Notes: generated by a model from the letters alone, not told the origin. Positions 7,523 to 16,667 are shown, counted from the first letter of the stretch. The stretch is 64,000 nt of DNA from Veillonella sp. 3891 (GCF_003992315.1 NZ_RQVE01000006.1:1-64000), one strand, 5' to 3'. A program made the numbers and translations.

Positions 7523-7560
7523 GTGTGACAATTGTAACACTTTGAAATAGCGTATATAAT
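7523..7560 (+). promoter_or_regulatory. Fumarate reductase operon promoter with overlapping 18-bp palindrome
   Basis: TTGTAA (7532-7537), a 17-bp spacer and TATAAT (7555-7560) form a strong promoter. The near-perfect dyad GTGTGACAATTGTAACAC (7523-7540) covers the -35. It matches TGTGA-N6-TCACA (Crp/Fnr superfamily) at nine of ten positions. On the other strand it approaches the TGTTA-N6-TAACA form of Rex operators. The transcript leader would be about 110 nt. Confidence 0.7.
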
Positions 7561-7678
7561 AAGGCTATAGATTGATGCATATGTCAGTCATATATGCAGT
7601 TAAACATAGTTCCTTATTTCAGAACAGTATGTAAGAGGTATAGTTCAAAATAAGACAAGTGTTTTTGAGGAGGTACGT

Positions 7679-9397
7679 ATGGAACAATATGATGTTCTCG
7701 TAGTAGGTAGTGGTGGAGCAGGCCAACGAGCTGCTTTAGAAGCTGCACGACGCGATGGTTTGCGTGTAGCATTGATCACAAAAATTTTCCCAACACGTTC
7801 TGCCACAGCAATGGCACAAGGTGGTGTTAATGCGGCGTTAAATAACGTAGCAAAAGAAGACTCCACAGAAGTTCATACATTTGATACAGTAAAAGGTTCT
7901 GACTATCTTGGCGACCAAGATGCTATCGAATTCTTCTGTCAACGTTGCCCAGAAGGCGTATTAGAAATGGATTTCATGGGAACTCCTTTCTCTCGTACAG
8001 ACGAAGGTAAAATCGCACAACGTAACTTTGGTGGACAATCCTATCCACGTACATGCTACAGTGCGGATAAAACTGGTCACGTGATTCTTCATACAACATA
8101 TGAACAATGTCTTAAAGAAGGCGTGCATTTCTTACAGGAATGGTACCTATTAGATATCGTTGTAAAAGACGGTAAAGCTGGTGGTGCTATCATCTGGAAT
8201 ATGAAAAAAGGTAAAGTAGAAATTATCAAAGCTAAATCCATCGTATTATCCACTGGTGGTGCTGGCCGTGTATTCTGGACTCGTACAACTAACCCATTCC
8301 TTTCCACTGGTGACGGCATGGCAGTAGCTTTCCGTGCTGGTGTAGGCTTGAAAGATATGGAAATGATTCAATTCCATCCAACTGGTCTTGGTAAAACTGG
8401 TATCTTGATGTCCGAAGCTGTTCGTGGTGAAGGCGGATACTTGTTAAATGTTGAGGGCGAACGTTTCATGAAAAAATACGCTCCTAACAAAATGGAATTA
8501 GCGTCTCGTGACGTTGTTGCAAAAGCAATCGAAGATGAAATCGCAGCAGGTCGTGGTTTCAACGGAACTGGTCTTGATGCTTATGTAGTAGCAGACCTTC
8601 GTCACTTAGGACCAGAAGTTATTATCGAAAAACTACATGGTATCCGTGACTTGGCTCTTTGCTTTGAACATTGCGATCCATTAACTGATCCAGTGCCAAT
8701 TCGTCCTACTTGCCATTACATCATGGGCGGTATCGACGTAGTAGATTACAAAACTTGTGCAACAGAAATCCCTGGTATCTTCGCATCTGGTGAAGCATCT
8801 TGTATCTCTATCCATGGTGCTAACCGTTTAGGCGGTAACTCCTTGGCAGACGGCGTTGTATTCGGTAAAGTATCCGGTGCAGGCGCTGCTGACTATGCAC
8901 AAGCTAGCACATTCGCAGATTGCGATGCTGAATTACAAGCAAAAGCTGAAGAATGGGAAGCTAAATTCGTTGAAGTTACATCCCGTACTTCTGGTCGTCC
9001 AGTAGCTGAAATTCGTGATGAATTGGCAGTAGCTATGTGGAATAAAGTAGGTATCTTCCGTAACGAAGCAGGTATCACAGAAGCTCTTGAAGTCATCGAA
9101 CGTTTAACTAAAGAGTATGAAACTTGCTACGTAGGTGATTCCAACCGTACTTACAACATGGCATTCGTTAACTACGTAGAAATCAAATCTATGTTAACAG
9201 TTGCGAAAGCTATTGCATTAGGTGCGTTAAACCGTAAAGAATCCCGTGGTGCTCACGTTCGTGAAGAATTCCCTAAACGTGATGATTCCCAATATTTAAA
9301 ACATACAATTTGGAAACTTGGCGCAAATGGTGAATACGAAATGTCCGAACGCGATGTAGTGTTCACTAAATACGAACCACAAGAAAGGAAGTACTAA
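7679..9397 (+). CDS. sdhA: Succinate dehydrogenase/fumarate reductase flavoprotein subunit
   Basis: Catalytic FAD subunit (572 residues) interconverting fumarate and succinate; in an anaerobe the fumarate-reducing direction is likely. The dinucleotide fold GSGGAG is at 10-15. Dicarboxylate-site residues are present: H233 and T235 (QFHPTG), E246 and R249 (SEAVRGEGG), R277 (SRDVV), H346 (PTCHY) and R383 (GANRLGGNS). The histidine that normally anchors FAD covalently in the SHT.AAQGG motif is alanine here (A42 in RSATAMAQGG), so the flavin is probably bound non-covalently. The start follows AGGAGG by five bases. First gene of a three-gene operon with a one-base gap to sdhB. Confidence 0.93.
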   Translation: MEQYDVLVVGSGGAGQRAALEAARRDGLRVALITKIFPTRSATAMAQGGVNAALNNVAKEDSTEVHTFDTVKGSDYLGDQDAIEFFCQRCPEGVLEMDFMGTPFSRTDEGKIAQRNFGGQSYPRTCYSADKTGHVILHTTYEQCLKEGVHFLQEWYLLDIVVKDGKAGGAIIWNMKKGKVEIIKAKSIVLSTGGAGRVFWTRTTNPFLSTGDGMAVAFRAGVGLKDMEMIQFHPTGLGKTGILMSEAVRGEGGYLLNVEGERFMKKYAPNKMELASRDVVAKAIEDEIAAGRGFNGTGLDAYVVADLRHLGPEVIIEKLHGIRDLALCFEHCDPLTDPVPIRPTCHYIMGGIDVVDYKTCATEIPGIFASGEASCISIHGANRLGGNSLADGVVFGKVSGAGAADYAQASTFADCDAELQAKAEEWEAKFVEVTSRTSGRPVAEIRDELAVAMWNKVGIFRNEAGITEALEVIERLTKEYETCYVGDSNRTYNMAFVNYVEIKSMLTVAKAIALGALNRKESRGAHVREEFPKRDDSQYLKHTIWKLGANGEYEMSERDVVFTKYEPQERKY

Positions 9398-9398
9398 G

Positions 9399-10355
9399 AT
9401 GAGACAAATTACTTATCATATCCACCGCTTTAACGAAGGCCGCGCGTATGTACAGTCTTATACTTTCGATTATGAAGCAGACCGTACTATCCTTTGGGGC
9501 TTACAAAAAATTAAAGATACATTAGATCCAACATTAACTTTCGTAGCAGCTTGCCGTTCCGCAGTATGTGGCGCTTGCTCCGTGAAAGTTAACGGTCAAG
9601 CAATGCTTGGTTGTGAAGCTAAAATCGACGAAATTACAGAACGTTTCGGTTCTGACGAAATCACAGTAGCACCAATCGGTAACTTTGATGTCATCCGTGA
9701 CTTAGTAGTTGACTGGGAAGCAAAAGTTAGCCGCTTGAAAGAAGTAGCTCCTTGGATCTTCGTAAAACCAGAATTCACTACTAAAACTGGTACTCGTCAA
9801 ACAGCTGCAGACTTCAAAAAATTCGTTATGAATACAGAATGTATCCTTTGTGGATGCTGTGCTTCCGAATGTAACAAATTGTCTGCTAACCGTGAAGATT
9901 TCTTGGATCCATATGTATATACAAAAGCTAACCGCTTTGTAATGGATTCCCGTGATGTGTCTCCAATGGCGCATACTACACCAGCTTTCAATCATGGCTT
10001 GTGGAAATGTGTACATTGCATGAACTGTATCACTCGTTGTCCTAAACATTTGAAGCCAGAAAAAGATATTTCCAACCTTCGCCGTGTAGCGACAGAAGCT
10101 GGCTTGTCCAACAAAGGTACTCGTCATGCTATCGCGTTCAAACAAGACTTGTTAAGAACTGGTCGCCTAAACGAAGTAACAATGAGCTTGAAAACAGACG
10201 GATTATTGGATTCCGCAAAACAAGCTCTATATGCTCTTCGTTTATGGAAACATGGCAAAATCAATCCATTCGAATTGGTAGTTTCTCATAAACCAGTGAA
10301 TGGTATTGAAGGTGTTCATACAATCGGTCGTGCAGTAGAGGAGGCTGGAAAATAA
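9399..10355 (+). CDS. sdhB: Succinate dehydrogenase/fumarate reductase iron-sulfur subunit
   Basis: Electron-transfer subunit (318 residues). The N-terminal plant-type [2Fe-2S] domain has C52, C57, C60 and C72. Two C-terminal clusters have C148/C151/C154/C158 and C204/C207/C210/C214-P. The extra cysteine at 207 (CVHCMNC) replaces the non-cysteine residue that gives a [3Fe-4S] centre in ordinary SdhB/FrdB. It predicts a [4Fe-4S] third centre, as known in SdhE-type (class E) enzymes. The C-terminal extension of about 80 residues past the last cluster is longer than in the enterobacterial enzyme. The stop overlaps the start of the next gene (TAATG). Confidence 0.93.
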   Translation: MRQITYHIHRFNEGRAYVQSYTFDYEADRTILWGLQKIKDTLDPTLTFVAACRSAVCGACSVKVNGQAMLGCEAKIDEITERFGSDEITVAPIGNFDVIRDLVVDWEAKVSRLKEVAPWIFVKPEFTTKTGTRQTAADFKKFVMNTECILCGCCASECNKLSANREDFLDPYVYTKANRFVMDSRDVSPMAHTTPAFNHGLWKCVHCMNCITRCPKHLKPEKDISNLRRVATEAGLSNKGTRHAIAFKQDLLRTGRLNEVTMSLKTDGLLDSAKQALYALRLWKHGKINPFELVVSHKPVNGIEGVHTIGRAVEEAGK

Positions 10356-11227
10356 TGAAATACGGATTTTTCCCAGGTTGCGTATTAGAAGGCGCATCTA
10401 AAGAAGACTACTTAGCAACCGTTGCAGTAGCGAAAAAATTAGGTATCGAAATCCAAGAATTAGACGGATGGACTTGCTGTGGCGCGTCCCACGTTCAAGA
10501 TATCGATCCATTATTGACTCTTTCCACTAACGCTCGTAACATCGCGTTGGCTGAAAAAGAAGGTCTAGATATTCTTACAGTTTGTAACACTTGTACATTA
10601 ATGCTTCGTGAAGCTAAAAAAGAGCTTGATGAGCATGAAGTAACTCGTCAAAAAGTAAACAACATTCTTGGCGAAGCAGGTATGAACTATAAAGGTACTA
10701 GCGAAGTAACACATTTCTTGTGGGTGCTTATCCGCGAATATGGTTTAGATAATTTGAAAGCAAAAGTGACTCGTCCATTGACAGGTCTTAAGGTTGCTGA
10801 ATATTATGGTTGCCATATCCTTCGTCCAGAAGAAGAAATGGGCTTCGAAGATATGCAAATCCCAACAAGCTTGGCAGATTTAATTACAGCATTAGGTGCG
10901 ACTCCAATCGATTTCTCCCGTAAATTAGATTGCTGTGGTTTCCATGCAGTATACCCTGCACATGATTCTGTAATGAAAATGACTGGTTCTATCAATGCAG
11001 ATGCGCAAAAAGAAGGTGCTGATTGTGTCGTAACACCATGCCCACTTTGCCAAATGCAATTGGATATGTTCCAAAAAGAAGCAAAAGCAACTGTTCCAAT
11101 GAATGGTGATATGCCTATCATCCACATGAGCCAATTAATTGGTCTTGCATTGGGTTGCACTCCAGCAGAAATGGGTATGACAGATCGTCACTTGGCAAGC
11201 ACTGCTTCCTTGAACCGTTTCTTATAA
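10355..11227 (+). CDS. CCG-domain (HdrB-like) third subunit of fumarate reductase, SdhE/FrdE type
   Basis: A 290-residue protein with two CCG (DUF224) cysteine-rich domains: C9, C41-C42, C77, C80 and C153, C193-C194, C229, C232. It has no transmembrane helices. Proteins of this kind (heterodisulfide reductase HdrB, SdhE of archaeal enzymes, MfrE of epsilonproteobacterial methylmenaquinol:fumarate reductase) replace the haem-containing membrane anchor. Its place directly after sdhAB, with overlapping stop/start, identifies this as the third subunit. The quinone or other electron donor cannot be told from sequence. A terminator follows. Confidence 0.88.
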   Translation: MKYGFFPGCVLEGASKEDYLATVAVAKKLGIEIQELDGWTCCGASHVQDIDPLLTLSTNARNIALAEKEGLDILTVCNTCTLMLREAKKELDEHEVTRQKVNNILGEAGMNYKGTSEVTHFLWVLIREYGLDNLKAKVTRPLTGLKVAEYYGCHILRPEEEMGFEDMQIPTSLADLITALGATPIDFSRKLDCCGFHAVYPAHDSVMKMTGSINADAQKEGADCVVTPCPLCQMQLDMFQKEAKATVPMNGDMPIIHMSQLIGLALGCTPAEMGMTDRHLASTASLNRFL

Positions 11228-11258
11228 TCAGAAATACAATCATATCACACAAACTTAC

Positions 11259-11290
11259 AACAGGTTGTCCTTTGGGGCAACCTGTTTTTT
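11259..11290 (+). terminator. Terminator of the fumarate reductase operon
   Basis: AACAGGTTG (11259-11267) pairs with CAACCTGTT (11278-11286), followed by a T-run. Confidence 0.9.
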
Positions 11291-11570
11291 CATCTATTCT
11301 TGGGGTATAGGCCCAAATGAGTTGGTTTTAATAGTGATGAGCTTAGTTACATGCTTGGTTTTTTGAATGTTAAAGTTGCTTTAGTAAGTGTCGAGGATGA
11401 TAAAGAGAGGGGGGCTTGATAATAAACCAAGTCAAAAGCGGATATTATTCTATAGTCATCTTTTAAAAATAATATATAACTACTATAGTATGATAGGTTT
11501 AATAAAGCGAACATATATATTGAAAATATAGAACAAATATGCTATTATACTCCTATAGAGGAGGGATAGT
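11291..11570. other. Intergenic region with the polymerase promoter
   Basis: The only clear signal is TTGAAA (11520-11525), a 17-bp spacer and an extended -10 TGCTATTAT (hexamer 11543-11548), 22 bp before the next ATG. CGAACATAT at about 11508 matches one half of a Firmicute LexA box, but the second half is missing. The rest is featureless. Confidence 0.55.
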
Positions 11571-12833
11571 ATGGCAGTGTATATGTGCTTAGATTTGAAG
11601 AGTTTTTATGCGTCTGTGGAATGTGCAGATTTAGGGGTAGATCCTTTCACTACGCCATTAGTTGTAGCAGATGCATCACGTGGGCTAGGGGCGATTACAC
11701 TGGCTATTTCTCCGGCACTCAAGGGATTAGGTGTCAAGAATCGATGTCGTTTGTTTGAGATTCCCTCCAACATTGAGTATATGGCAGTGAAACCTAGAAT
11801 GCGACGATATATGGATGTATCTGCCTCTATTTATGGTGTCTTACTGGACTATGTGGCACCAGAAGATATTCATGTGTATTCCATTGATGAATATTTTATC
11901 GATGTAACGCCATATAGCCGATTGTATAAGAAAACATGGCGTGAATTGGCGTTGCTATTCAAACAGAAGGTACTGGAACAAACTCATATTCATGCCACGG
12001 TCGGTTTAGGAAGCAATTTGTTTCTGGCTAAGGTGGCTCTCGATGTGTTAGCAAAGCATGCACCGCAGGGTATTGGCGTTCTTAATGAGGAACTATTTAA
12101 AGAAAAGATATGGCATCATCGACCCATCACTGATATTTGGCAAATCGGAAAGGGAATAGCAAGCCGCTTACATAAGTATGGTGTAGTAGATCTACATGGT
12201 ATCACGACTGTGCCAGAGGATAGGTGGTATAAAGAATTTGGTGTGAATGCAGAGTTACTTATTGATCATGCTTGGGGGCGTGAGACGTGCACGATGAAAG
12301 AAATTCATGCCTACCGACCGGTAAAACATTCGTTGTCGAGGAGGCAAATTCTACTGCGGAATTATTCCTATGAGGAGTGTTTTGTGCCCCTTCGGGAAAT
12401 GGTAGAATCTTTAGTATTGGAACTGATTGCAGAAGAAGCACTGACGAAATATATCTCCTTAGGTGTGCGGTATGCAGATCGAACGGTAAAAGGTACTGGT
12501 GGATCAAGGCGATTATCGAAGTATACGTGCTCTTTAGATGTGCTTTCACAGGCGGTGCTAACATTGTACAAAGACACTGCCCACTCTCATCAAGCGATTC
12601 GGCAGTTATCGGTAGGATTTGATGATTTAGTAAACCGTGAGGCCGTACCTTGGGAAGAAGATTTATTTTCCATGTCTCAGGATAGGGAAGAAAAGGCGTA
12701 CCAAGTGGAACGGACTGTATTGACTATAAAGGAAAAGTTCGGCGGTAACTCCATACTCCGTGCTAGCAGTTTGCAAGAAGAGGGGACTATGCAGTTTCGT
12801 AACACCTTGGTGGGAGGACATAATGCAACATAA
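11571..12833 (+). CDS. Y-family DNA polymerase, UvrX/DinB-like
   Basis: A 420-residue translesion polymerase of the UmuC/ImpB family. Catalytic carboxylates are D8 (MCLDLKSFYASVE) and D106/E107 (YSIDEYFID). The thumb and little-finger parts follow, with a typical SLSRRQ patch. The start follows GAGGAGGG. The next gene (YolD-like) overlaps the 3' end by 11 bp. That pairing is known from the uvrX-yolD arrangement of Bacillus phage and plasmid elements and points to an accessory mutagenic repair module more than housekeeping DinB. SOS control is plausible but no complete LexA site is visible. Confidence 0.88.
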   Translation: MAVYMCLDLKSFYASVECADLGVDPFTTPLVVADASRGLGAITLAISPALKGLGVKNRCRLFEIPSNIEYMAVKPRMRRYMDVSASIYGVLLDYVAPEDIHVYSIDEYFIDVTPYSRLYKKTWRELALLFKQKVLEQTHIHATVGLGSNLFLAKVALDVLAKHAPQGIGVLNEELFKEKIWHHRPITDIWQIGKGIASRLHKYGVVDLHGITTVPEDRWYKEFGVNAELLIDHAWGRETCTMKEIHAYRPVKHSLSRRQILLRNYSYEECFVPLREMVESLVLELIAEEALTKYISLGVRYADRTVKGTGGSRRLSKYTCSLDVLSQAVLTLYKDTAHSHQAIRQLSVGFDDLVNREAVPWEEDLFSMSQDREEKAYQVERTVLTIKEKFGGNSILRASSLQEEGTMQFRNTLVGGHNAT

Positions 12834-13155
12834 ACGACCGAAAATGACATTGTTACAGCGGGCTAAACAATTTATGCCCTTTGCGGCATTAAAGGGGTTT
12901 CAAGAGTTGTTGGATGAAACAGCACGATATAAAGAGTGTCGTAAAGAGCTTTCAGAGGAGCAATTGGAAGTGTTAGACCAACAGTGTAAGGGGCTGGTGA
13001 TAGGAAATTTAGTCAGTGTGGTGTATCACAATGGACGAGCCTATGATACGGTGCAAGGACGATTACAGCAGATTGATACAGTGTATCGAACGATGACTGT
13101 AGGAGACGTGCTTGTTCCTATGTCTCATATTATGCGAGTTACCACTATCGGCTGA
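12823..13155 (+). CDS. YolD-like protein
   Basis: A 110-residue protein with the YolD-family opening (KRPKMTLLQRAKQFMPFAALKGFQ) and a beta-rich second half (VSVVYHNGRAYDTVQGRL). YolD proteins are encoded next to UvrX-type polymerases and are thought to assist or regulate them. The start at 12823 follows GGGAGG and overlaps the polymerase stop, which indicates translational coupling. Confidence 0.85.
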   Translation: MQHKRPKMTLLQRAKQFMPFAALKGFQELLDETARYKECRKELSEEQLEVLDQQCKGLVIGNLVSVVYHNGRAYDTVQGRLQQIDTVYRTMTVGDVLVPMSHIMRVTTIG

Positions 13156-13251
13156 GTATTGACCATTTTTGTAAATCATGTAGAATGGTACATATAAGTC
13201 ATGTGCTAGATAGATGAGCTATGGCGAATACATGAGAACAGGATGGACATA

Positions 13252-14721
13252 ATGAAGCAGAAACGATATAGAGCGTATGGATGGTGGGTCGTAGGATTGA
13301 GTTTACTCTTAGCTTTGCTAGGGGTAGGCTGGAATATGTATGTGAAATATACAACGCCAGTAACGAAATATACGGTAGAAGCAGGCGACTTTGAATTGCA
13401 AATACCTAAATTAGATGTTACTAGCACGACGATTTCCTTAGCTTGGCATCCAGTGGAAGATGATCGATTGGCGGGGTATGATATTTACGTTAATCAAGAA
13501 AAAGTGAAAAAAATTCGCCCTAATACAAAGGGGGGAACTATGATTCCTAGGGTAGAGTTGAATGGATTGGATCCTGATACAGTCTATGTGGTGCAAGTAA
13601 AAGCGGTGGATGAAGCGGGTTCTGCCGTATCTGATTCTTCCAAGGTGCCTGTCAAAACATTGCCTCGAGAACCACGGTTAGAGGCGACAGCCTATGGCGC
13701 TGTAGGGGATGGAGTGACAGATAATACGGTAGCTTTGCAAAAAGCGATACGTGATACCCCTGCAGGAGGCATCTTACATCTCAGTAAAGGTGTATACCGC
13801 ACAGGAACACTATTCTTACATAGCTATATGACCTTGGAACTAGACAAGGATGCCGTGTTGATGGCGGTCAATGATAGCGCGGCCTTTGTGAAACCGAATT
13901 ATGTGGTAACAGGAGGTACGCCGTATTTAGGGCTTTTACAATTAGAAGGCGATGAACAAGGTCCTATTGAAAGTGTTGTCATTCGTGGTGGTACTATTGA
14001 TGGATATGGATGGAAAGAAGATCTTTTACAAGAGGAAAGTGGAACTGAAACGGATGCAGTGACACAAGCTGCGCTTGATACTACTGGTTTGTTAAGTAAG
14101 TCAGAAGTAGAAGCGGCTATGCATCGAGGGGCTAGTTATGAAAAAGGGAGTTCCACACGGTCTTCGTTAGTGGTCATTCATCATGGTAAAGATGTTTCTC
14201 TGAAACATACAGTGTTAAGAAATGCACCGGCGCATATGGTAGAGGCTACACAAGTTGACCAATTGAGTATCCAAGATGTGCGTATGGAAGGTATGCACAG
14301 TGGGGATGGATTGCATTGGGATGGTGTAGGGCTATTGATGCATAATCTTGTGATGGAACGTATGCAACAAGGGATTGTAGTGTTAGCAGGACATCCTGTA
14401 GGATCCAGTGTAACGGAACGGTGGAATGCGTATAATTTACAGATTCGCCATAGCCAGGTAGGTATCATCTTTAGCAATACAGGGAACACTTGGATTCAGC
14501 ATGTGTATTTACAAGGATTGACGATAGAAGATGTACTACTAGCGATGCGTGTTCGTGAGACCACAACTATAGGTGGTGGTATTCGAGATATTGTAGTGCG
14601 AGAAGCGCAATTGCGGGATATGGTACAACAAATTGATATAGGCAACAAACGGAATAGTCCTGTGGAATGGATTCGTAGTTCGGTAACGTTTCAAAAACAA
14701 CAGAAAACAGAGGAGAGTTGA
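13252..14721 (+). CDS. Membrane-anchored fibronectin type III plus pectate-lyase/GH28-like protein
   Basis: A 489-residue protein with an N-terminal signal-anchor (about residues 8-30, WWVVGLSLLLALLG), then one fibronectin type III domain (about 50-140). A right-handed beta-helix of the pectate lyase 3/GH28 class follows (about 145-480), beginning EATAYGAVGDGVTDNT, the standard entry motif. The equivalent of the GH28 catalytic region reads SGDGLHWDG then GIVVLAGHPVG, so acidic residues and a GH pair remain, but the canonical NTDG and RIK signatures do not. It may be a divergent polysaccharide hydrolase or lyase, or a binding protein, outside the cytoplasm. The start at 13252 is preferred over 13243 from its distance to AGGATGG. 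Confidence 0.75.
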   Translation: MKQKRYRAYGWWVVGLSLLLALLGVGWNMYVKYTTPVTKYTVEAGDFELQIPKLDVTSTTISLAWHPVEDDRLAGYDIYVNQEKVKKIRPNTKGGTMIPRVELNGLDPDTVYVVQVKAVDEAGSAVSDSSKVPVKTLPREPRLEATAYGAVGDGVTDNTVALQKAIRDTPAGGILHLSKGVYRTGTLFLHSYMTLELDKDAVLMAVNDSAAFVKPNYVVTGGTPYLGLLQLEGDEQGPIESVVIRGGTIDGYGWKEDLLQEESGTETDAVTQAALDTTGLLSKSEVEAAMHRGASYEKGSSTRSSLVVIHHGKDVSLKHTVLRNAPAHMVEATQVDQLSIQDVRMEGMHSGDGLHWDGVGLLMHNLVMERMQQGIVVLAGHPVGSSVTERWNAYNLQIRHSQVGIIFSNTGNTWIQHVYLQGLTIEDVLLAMRVRETTTIGGGIRDIVVREAQLRDMVQQIDIGNKRNSPVEWIRSSVTFQKQQKTEES

Positions 14722-14740
14722 TGGTTCAACTCTCCTCTGT
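14707..14740. terminator. 15-bp hairpin overlapping a stop codon
   Basis: ACAGAGGAGAGTTGA (14707-14721) pairs with TCAACTCTCCTCTGT (14726-14740) with a 4-nt loop. The last codons of the GH28-like gene form its left arm. It separates two convergent genes; the T-tract is weak, so it may act as a transcript-end stabiliser. Confidence 0.7.
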
Positions 14741-14763
14741 TGCTTGTTCAAAAACTATTGGAT

Positions 14764-15702
14764 TTATTTTTGTAATGGATTGTGGAATAATCCATTGGTC
14801 TTTTTAGGGCGTTTGCTAGGCACGTAAACTTGTAAAAACTTAGGCAATACTTCCAAGTCTACTGGCGCATCAGGGCCGATATCGCCATCCATGTTGGTGG
14901 AAGCCTCCATGGTGTCGCATACCTCGATGCGTGCTTGTTTGACTTTCAGTATGGTTACATATTTTGAATTATAAATAGAACCGCTTAGAATGAGTGGCAA
15001 GATAAAGAATAGATTCATGATGAAGTATTCTTTAAAAATGATAATGCGCATGTACCCATCATCGACGGAAGCGGTAGGCATGAAATGCTCAAAGCTAGAT
15101 ACTACATTGGTTAACAAGGCGATAACCAATGGGGACATAAATTCTTGGATTCCTTCTTCGGTAGTAATGCGGAACTTATAATCTTTGGTCGTAAATAAAG
15201 CTTGTCCACCTTTGGCAAAGTAGGCTAGAGGTCCTAATAATTGTTTTTCTTTTGGAGTGACGGAGGCAACGACTTCGGGAATGACTCCGATAGCAATGTT
15301 GTTGCAGAAGAACGCATCATTACAACGGCCTACATCGACATGGCGGATGGTGCTATGTTTTAAACCGTGAATAGCCTCTAAAGGTTGTAAAGGGATGCCC
15401 AAAGCGCGGCTCATATCGTTGACCGTGCCAAGAGGGATAAAACCAAATTTGGCACGACAGCCAGCTTTGACAATGCCGTTAACGGTTTCGTTGATGGTAC
15501 CATCACCGCCCATACAAAAGATGGCATCAAATCCCTCGTCGGAGGCTTCGATGGCAAAGCGGGTAGCATCGCCGGCTTGTCGGGTGAATTTTACTTCTAA
15601 GCGATCAAAGAGTGCGCTTAGTTGCCATTGCAGTTCCATTACGTATCGGCGAGCCCGACCACCGCCTGATACCGGGTTTATAATAATTAGACAACGACTC
15701 AT
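14764..15702 (-). CDS. Diacylglycerol/lipid kinase family protein (YegS/BmrU-like)
   Basis: A 312-residue soluble lipid kinase of the diacylglycerol-kinase catalytic family. Signatures are INPVSGGGRA (7-16), the nucleotide-binding CMGGDGTINETVNGI (about 63-77) and PLGTVNDMSRALGIP (about 92-106). A C-terminal beta domain includes EASTNMDGD. Relatives phosphorylate diacylglycerol or related lipids to recycle them into phospholipid synthesis. Single gene with its own upstream region. Confidence 0.88.
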   Translation of the reverse strand: MSRCLIIINPVSGGGRARRYVMELQWQLSALFDRLEVKFTRQAGDATRFAIEASDEGFDAIFCMGGDGTINETVNGIVKAGCRAKFGFIPLGTVNDMSRALGIPLQPLEAIHGLKHSTIRHVDVGRCNDAFFCNNIAIGVIPEVVASVTPKEKQLLGPLAYFAKGGQALFTTKDYKFRITTEEGIQEFMSPLVIALLTNVVSSFEHFMPTASVDDGYMRIIIFKEYFIMNLFFILPLILSGSIYNSKYVTILKVKQARIEVCDTMEASTNMDGDIGPDAPVDLEVLPKFLQVYVPSKRPKKTNGLFHNPLQK

Positions 15703-15768
15703 GGTTGATTCCTATTCTATACACAGATACATTTAGTTATTACTATTATATCACAGGGACATTAGATT

Positions 15769-15798
15769 TCATTGATTTTTAGGAGCTATTTCACGTAT
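15769..15798 (+). promoter_or_regulatory. Promoter of the GntR gene
   Basis: TTGATT at about 15772, an 18-bp spacer and TATAAT at about 15796 lie some 70 bp upstream of the ATG. Confidence 0.5.
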
Positions 15799-15871
15799 AA
15801 TGAAAGAAATATGTTACGTATGCCAAGACTAGGTACAAGTATAGAACAGTAACATCCTGGAGGGGGATTCG

Positions 15872-16567
15872 ATGGATAAGACAGAAGAGTATCGTTTGCA
15901 TAGTATTGACTCAATTGGGCGATTACCGTTGAGTGAACAAGTATATATGTCATTAAAGCAAGCTATTTTGACGGGTTCTTTGAAACCAAAAATGAAGTTA
16001 AGTGAAGTGCGTATTGCAGAGCAATTGAATGTGAGCGCTACTCCGGTGCGTGAAGCATTTCGTAAACTGGCGAAAGATAATCTTGTGGTCATTAAACCTT
16101 GGAAAGGTGTTACCGTAAAAGGGTACTCTCCAGAGGAGATTGTAGCTATGTACCAATGTCGTGAAGTGATGGAAGGCTTAGGGGCTAGACTTTGCGCAGA
16201 GCGCTGTACAGAGGAGCAACTAGTAGAACTACAAGAGGTGTGCGATGCGGGTATCCATACGGAAAATCCTGAAGAACGGGTTGCCATTAATAGCCGCTTT
16301 CATACATTGATTGCAGAATTTTCTGGTAATGATCGTGTGGCGGATTATTTAGCGGATTTTAGGGAAATGGTGAATCGTGATATGTACATTAGTACGTCAG
16401 ATAAAACGAGGACGATTTCTTGTGATTTAGAACATCAGCAAATTATGGAAGCCATTCATGACCGCAACGGCGAATTGGCAGAAGAGCGGATGCGAGGCCA
16501 TGTGCGCAATGCCTTTGTATTTAAAAAGGCTCATGCAGAGTTATTGGCGAAGCAGAAAGAAAAGTAA
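15872..16567 (+). CDS. GntR-family regulator, FadR/FCD subfamily
   Basis: A 231-residue transcription factor. A winged helix-turn-helix spans about 22-85 (LSEQVYMSLKQAIL, then SEVRIAEQLNVSATPVREAF). An all-helical FCD ligand domain spans about 95-220, with the metal-site pattern R..E..E, H (NSRFHTLI) and late histidines (LEHQQI, MRGHVRNA). FCD regulators usually sense small carboxylates. The start follows TGGAGGGGG. It stands alone; the target could be its own promoter or the neighbouring RNA and korAB. That is inference only. Confidence 0.9.
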   Translation: MDKTEEYRLHSIDSIGRLPLSEQVYMSLKQAILTGSLKPKMKLSEVRIAEQLNVSATPVREAFRKLAKDNLVVIKPWKGVTVKGYSPEEIVAMYQCREVMEGLGARLCAERCTEEQLVELQEVCDAGIHTENPEERVAINSRFHTLIAEFSGNDRVADYLADFREMVNRDMYISTSDKTRTISCDLEHQQIMEAIHDRNGELAEERMRGHVRNAFVFKKAHAELLAKQKEK

Positions 16568-16667
16568 TATTTTGGCGGTGAAAGTATTCATAGGTTGTAA
16601 TACTAATAGTTTCTAACGTTATATATAAAAAATATATAAAAAGGCTAGGAATTTCTAAAATCATGTG

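Noticed and set aside
9702-10145. 147-residue minus-strand frame inside sdhB
   Set aside because: Complement of a well-supported iron-sulfur subunit; no independent signals.
11508-11535. LexA/SOS box before the Y-family polymerase
   Set aside because: Only one half (CGAACATAT) matches; the second half-site GTTC is absent at the right spacing.
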